The position numbers were made by a program, and so were the translations under genes. The notes below the pieces were generated by a model, which saw nothing but the letters and a program-made list of their open reading frames with translations, did not search any database and was not told the origin of the DNA. From a virus, in IMG/VR virus record IMGVR_UViG_3300012923_000004, positions 1 through 49,949 of that record: 49,949 nt of DNA, one strand, 5' to 3'. Shown here in pieces: positions 46,605-49,949 of the stretch (position 1 is the stretch's first letter; each line of letters begins with the position of its first letter).

Positions 46605-48307
46605 GCGGAGCCTCCCGCGAGCATGGCTTGCAGGGCATTAGCGCCACCACCTACATCGGTCTGTGAAAGGTTCTTGGCGGCGTCGGCGAAGCCTTTAGAT
46701 GTATCGGAGACCTGATTCATTTGCGCGGCCTGTTGAGCCTTCGCCTTCGCGGCGCGGATTTGGGCGATCTCCTCGTCGGTATTGATATCCGAGGGGTCGT
46801 TCCCCAGTACCATTCCGTAGCGAGTAAGCATCCGATCCCAGTTCGGAATGTCGAGGACTTCCGGATGAACCCCGGCGATATTCCCGATCTGAGCGAGGAA
46901 CCGCTCCATCCCGGTTGTGTTGGCGGCGCGCTGAGCCTCGGCGAGCATTGATACATATTCAACCTGGATCGCGGCCCCGGAGATTTCCTCAGGTGGGTCC
47001 TCGAATAAGCCGCCCCGTGACATGATACTGAAGACCCTGTCGATGATAAGGTCTTGGGCCTCGGTCTGCAACCGTTCAAGAACCGGCCCAAGCATCACGA
47101 GCTTCTCTTCCCGGCGCGCGTCGATCTCAGTCGCGGTGCGCACGGTGTCCAAGGACGAGATCATCAGGAAGAGATCGTTGAAGAAAATGTCCTTGATCCG
47201 TTGCTGAATCATGGTTATGTCCTGCATCATCTCAGCAATGGGCGGGCGGAAGTTCTGATAGGCGGGGGCAAAGCCCGCGCCATCTTTTTTAGTGACGAAA
47301 GTCACCCCGCCAGGGAGGGTCGATGCCGGTTGGTTCTTCAGTTCAACGTCCGCGACCATTGGGGGGTTAGCGAGCTTGTCGATGGCTTGGCCCTTGCGCT
47401 TGGTTTCTTGCTGGAGTTGCTTAACATCCCCGAGGGCATCCATCCCGACGGACCTTCCGTACGCGTCGTTGCCGGAGGTCTCCCAGCGGGGGCAGATGAA
47501 GGGCTGATCGAAGAAGCCGCGGCGGCGGAGGAATGGAGTGTCGGTGCCGGTTGAGCCGCGCTCGAAATAACATTCATACCAAGTGAATCGTGAAGGCATC
47601 GCGCCGGTGTTCGGCTTAATAAAATGAACAATCGCGATCTCTTGAGAAAGACCTTTGCCTTTCTGCTTATAAAGGTTCTTGACCGAGTCAGAACAATTCT
47701 CAAGCCCGAACTCCCGTACGGTTTGTGAGACCGTCATAGTCATCTCGCGGGCGAGGCCCCCGGCGAACAAGTTCTCATTATTCCAGATGTAGTACTCGCC
47801 CGCGCATGGGTTGAAGCACTGGATGACATTCTCGAAGTCCTCGTAGATAATCACGGGGGCAGTGCCGAAAATTGCGAGGTCCGCGTACATGACCGCAGCG
47901 GAGTTATAGAAGTTAGATTCCTGAAAAACGTGGAGCATCCGCTTCTCGCAAGAGGCGAGCCAGATATTAACCGGATTGATCTCGTCCGCGCCATAACCAG
48001 CGACTCGGAGCTTGAACCAGGGCCGAGTTGGGGAGGTTATCCCGGCCATCATGCCAGAGGCAAGGACTCGCGCCGCGATGGTGCCGGTGGAGTCGTAGAT
48101 GGCGCCGTTAATGGCGGAGCCGCGGTTCATTTGGTTTGGGGTTACGAGCCAACGATATCTTCGTGGTAATAGATAAGTGGCCAATGCCCCCCAGTGCACC
48201 CACCACGAGTACCGCTCGGTTCGAAGCCCCTCAAGTTCGGCTTCGAGTTCTGTCCGCTCCTCGGTATAAGGACCGGACGAGGTCTGGGCTGAAGCGCCTA
48301 CGCTCAT
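46601..48307 (-). CDS. Portal (head-tail connector) protein, 568 aa
   Basis: LEGLRTERYSWWVHWGALAT, LPRRYRWLV, DSTGTIAARVLASGMMAGIT and SPTRPWFKLRV form the typical start of podoviral portal proteins. YADLAIFGTAPVIIYED and the long helix with RTATEIDARREEKL follow. It forms the dodecameric ring through which DNA enters and leaves. A Gln/Ala-rich C-terminal helix (AKAKAQQAAQMNQVSDTSKG) may extend into the capsid. Confidence 0.9.
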   Translation of the reverse strand: MSVGASAQTSSGPYTEERTELEAELEGLRTERYSWWVHWGALATYLLPRRYRWLVTPNQMNRGSAINGAIYDSTGTIAARVLASGMMAGITSPTRPWFKLRVAGYGADEINPVNIWLASCEKRMLHVFQESNFYNSAAVMYADLAIFGTAPVIIYEDFENVIQCFNPCAGEYYIWNNENLFAGGLAREMTMTVSQTVREFGLENCSDSVKNLYKQKGKGLSQEIAIVHFIKPNTGAMPSRFTWYECYFERGSTGTDTPFLRRRGFFDQPFICPRWETSGNDAYGRSVGMDALGDVKQLQQETKRKGQAIDKLANPPMVADVELKNQPASTLPGGVTFVTKKDGAGFAPAYQNFRPPIAEMMQDITMIQQRIKDIFFNDLFLMISSLDTVRTATEIDARREEKLVMLGPVLERLQTEAQDLIIDRVFSIMSRGGLFEDPPEEISGAAIQVEYVSMLAEAQRAANTTGMERFLAQIGNIAGVHPEVLDIPNWDRMLTRYGMVLGNDPSDINTDEEIAQIRAAKAKAQQAAQMNQVSDTSKGFADAAKNLSQTDVGGGANALQAMLAGGSA

Positions 48308-48582
48308 GTAGTCTCGCTATCCGCCAAAGTAACACAACGGTAACTGGCGTCGTTAAGTTCTTCGAGCCAAGCTATAATACGTTTGTGCTCGTCGATAAAG
48401 GATATAATAGGACACCCTAATCTACCAGGTATTGCTTTTGAGTCGTCTTTAAAATAAATTAGCCCATCAAAAACCCTCACCACCGAATCAAAATCGGCTA
48501 AAGATGTTCTGCGCGGAATGAGTGCAAGGCACTCCGCAATAGTTGGGGGAATTTGAGTCCCTATTTCTAATTCTTCATCCAT
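48304..48582 (-). CDS. Small protein, 92 aa, unknown, AT-rich
   Basis: Located between the Pro-rich protein and the portal. Starts MDEELEIGTQIPPTIAECLA; contains FDSVVRVFDGLIYFKD and a C-terminal LADSETT. Base composition is more AT-rich than its neighbours, so it may be a recent insertion (a moron). ATGA-coupled to the portal gene. No domain recognised. Confidence 0.6.
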   Translation of the reverse strand: MDEELEIGTQIPPTIAECLALIPRRTSLADFDSVVRVFDGLIYFKDDSKAIPGRLGCPIISFIDEHKRIIAWLEELNDASYRCVTLADSETT

Positions 48583-48583
48583 G

Positions 48584-48790
48584 TCACTGTCCTAGGAGGC
48601 TCTTTCGGGCCAGATTAGTGGTTGAGGAATCAACCCCGGATGGGGAGGTTAAAAGAGTGGAACCGAAACCCGGAACTGCGTTTGTGTTTCCTGCCGGTCG
48701 GCGGGTGCCGCCGGAGGCATAAGAGGGCGGCGACGGAAGTGGGTCTGGAAGCGCTGGAGGCGGCGGGGTTGGTGCAGAAGAGCCAAACAT
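48584..48790 (-). CDS. Conserved Pro-rich small protein after terL, 68 aa
   Basis: The start overlaps the terL stop (TGATG). A Pro-rich first third (MFGSSAPTPPPPALPDPLPS), then GFGSTLLTSP and the end ARKSLLGQ. A similar short protein with a final LLGQ sits between terL and portal genes in several podoviruses. Its role is unknown; a virion component is likely. Confidence 0.7.
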   Translation of the reverse strand: MFGSSAPTPPPPALPDPLPSPPSYASGGTRRPAGNTNAVPGFGSTLLTSPSGVDSSTTNLARKSLLGQ

Positions 48791-49949
48791 CAGGCGGCCC
48801 CTTCAAGTTCGAACGGCTCGTAATCGGTCTCAATGAGCTTGTCGGCGCGATCTGAAGATCGCAGCTTCGGCACGACCGGATATGCGAATGTTAGTGCGAG
48901 TGCATCCGCGAGGTCGGGGCTGGCGACACCACGCTTACGCATGGAATCCTTGGACTCGAGAAGGATTTCTTGCTTGAGATTGAACCCGTATTCCGGCGCG
49001 GTGAGTCCACCGATAAGGTCTGGGACATCGGAAATAGCTCCAACTGCCATCCATTCCTTGAGGGAGCCCCAAATCTCCGCGCGCTTATTCGCATATTGAA
49101 TGCCAGATTCAACGCTGCCGAAGTTGTTATCAGACTTGGCTCCGAACTGAACCTCGATGACCGGGACACGCAGCTGTCTAAGTCGATCAACAACACCTCC
49201 ACCGACGCCTCCTCCATCGACGAATAACCCATCCGCATGGTAGTGGAGATAGGCCTCGACCACTCGCGAGGCGAGGGTCATTGTATCGACATCCCGCAAG
49301 CGGATCGGAGCAATTGATCGGCCATCTCGACCTTTTCGGAAGTAGATAACGGACTCGTCGTCACCAAACCGAGCCACGTCAACCCCGATAAGCAGGGGAT
49401 CGAAAACATATACAGACACCTCCCGTCGCGCAGCCTCACGGGCCAGGTCGGTTCCGATAAACTGAATGGTTCCGGACCGAGGGAATACCCCTCGAACACG
49501 TATCCGCACGAAGTCGGAGTCCTCTCCATAATCGTCGATCCAGTTCTGGCTTTCGCGTTTGTCGGTGAAGGACACGGTACGGGAGTCGATAGAATCGGTT
49601 TGCCAGCGGGAAGCGAATCGGCCCCCGACAAAGGCCTCGCGGAACCGGCCTGTCGGCGCGTTCGGGTTGCCGAACATGAGCCAAATTCGTTGCGTGTTAG
49701 CGTCAGTCATGCAACCGTCGGCGGCCTCGTGGATGCCATCGGGTATGACGGCGGCCTCGTCGAATACTATGAGCAACCGCTTCCCTTCATTGTGCAGACC
49801 CTGAAAGGCCACGATATTATGTTCTGACCAGGGTACCATATCAATTCGCCAAGTTCGTTCGCGATCAGGATCACGCGAGAAGAGGGCAGTGGCAGTAAGC
49901 CGGAAGAGGTCGCGGGCAATGAACATGTGGAACCACTTGCCGAGTTCCG
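48790..49949 (-). CDS. terL: Terminase large subunit, C-terminal part (continues from position 1)
   Basis: Continues the protein begun at 445. Walker B is LLIVFDEAA (residues about 166-174 of the joined protein). The RNase H-like nuclease half has IGVDVARFGDDESV (Asp at about 298), LFVDGGGVGGGVVDRL (Asp at about 352) and a final LADALALTFAYP (third metal-binding Asp). All elements needed for ATP-driven packaging and DNA cutting are present. The final bases, 49827-49949, repeat 1-123 and are not extra coding sequence. Confidence 0.93.
   Translation of the reverse strand, partial: ELGKWFHMFIARDLFRLTATALFSRDPDRERTWRIDMVPWSEHNIVAFQGLHNEGKRLLIVFDEAAVIPDGIHEAADGCMTDANTQRIWLMFGNPNAPTGRFREAFVGGRFASRWQTDSIDSRTVSFTDKRESQNWIDDYGEDSDFVRIRVRGVFPRSGTIQFIGTDLAREAARREVSVYVFDPLLIGVDVARFGDDESVIYFRKGRDGRSIAPIRLRDVDTMTLASRVVEAYLHYHADGLFVDGGGVGGGVVDRLRQLRVPVIEVQFGAKSDNNFGSVESGIQYANKRAEIWGSLKEWMAVGAISDVPDLIGGLTAPEYGFNLKQEILLESKDSMRKRGVASPDLADALALTFAYPVVPKLRSSDRADKLIETDYEPFELEGAA
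49827..49949. repeat. Terminal direct repeat, right copy
   Basis: Exact copy of 1-123; see the left copy. Both lie in terL on the minus strand. Confidence 0.97.

Noticed and set aside
1-49949. Diversity-generating retroelement, as in phage BPP-1
   Set aside because: The structural genes resemble BPP-1, but I found no reverse transcriptase and no template/variable repeat pair near the fibre genes.
1-49949. tRNA genes, CRISPR arrays, integrase or insertion sequences
   Set aside because: No cloverleaf with TTCGANNC arm, no regularly spaced repeats, no tyrosine or serine recombinase and no transposase was seen by eye. A tRNAscan and HMM search would be decisive.

Overview
This window is a complete or nearly complete genome of a short-tailed (podovirus-like) tailed phage, recovered as a circularly closing contig. 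The first 123 bases (1-123) recur exactly as the last 123 (49827-49949). The large terminase gene runs across the join in frame, so the unit genome is 49,826 bp. I saw no integrase, excisionase, CI-type repressor, RNA polymerase, reverse transcriptase, tRNA or CRISPR array, so a lytic lifestyle is the simplest reading. The structural genes resemble the Bordetella phage BPP-1 / Bbp group (Bbp16-type cement protein, Bbp19-type protein, matching portal and capsid) combined with T7-type tail tube, ejection and fibre genes. The host is inferred to be a Gram-negative proteobacterium, from a lipoprotein in the lysis region and many Sec/Tat-type signal peptides. A more exact host cannot be read from the sequence. 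Layout: two opposed transcription units diverge from a 634-bp non-coding control region (1697-2330) that contains a 22-base T tract and two nested 12-bp inverted repeats. Rightward on the + strand (2331-20877) lies the early/replication unit. It has about 27 very small genes (2331-8580), many joined by ATGA or TAATG stop/start overlaps and several preceded by an identical CGGAGTC ribosome-binding motif. Next come a UvrD/Rep-like helicase, a second cluster of small genes including a ribbon-helix-helix protein, a Cas4/RecB-like nuclease, a Sak4-like recombinase ATPase with a likely ssDNA-binding partner, an HNH endonuclease, a ParB-methyltransferase fusion, a uracil-DNA glycosylase-exonuclease fusion, a family A DNA polymerase and a P-loop replication ATPase. 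Leftward on the - strand, from 1696 through the circular join down to 20931, lies the late unit. In transcription order it encodes terminase small subunit, a coiled-coil protein, terminase large subunit, a Pro-rich small protein, an unknown, portal, Bbp19-like protein, scaffold, capsid and cement protein. A block of proteins with export signals follows (44058 to 37841, with one more at 37045-34892), then tail tubular proteins, ejection proteins (one with a GH24-like lysozyme domain, one of 1,575 aa), a T7-type tail fibre with a collar-like C-terminus, an endolysin, a holin and small membrane or lipoproteins. How it works together: the early unit supplies replication and recombination enzymes plus many small proteins that may manipulate the host. 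The late unit packages DNA, builds capsid and tail and lyses the cell. The feature that stands out most is seven structural-region genes (34892-44058) whose products begin with Sec or Tat signal peptides; these include a beta-helix tailspike-like protein and an Asp-box beta-propeller. Also notable is a proofreading DNA polymerase whose exonuclease active site is divided between two genes, with three small genes in between, and whose glycosylase domain carries an apparent -1 frameshift.
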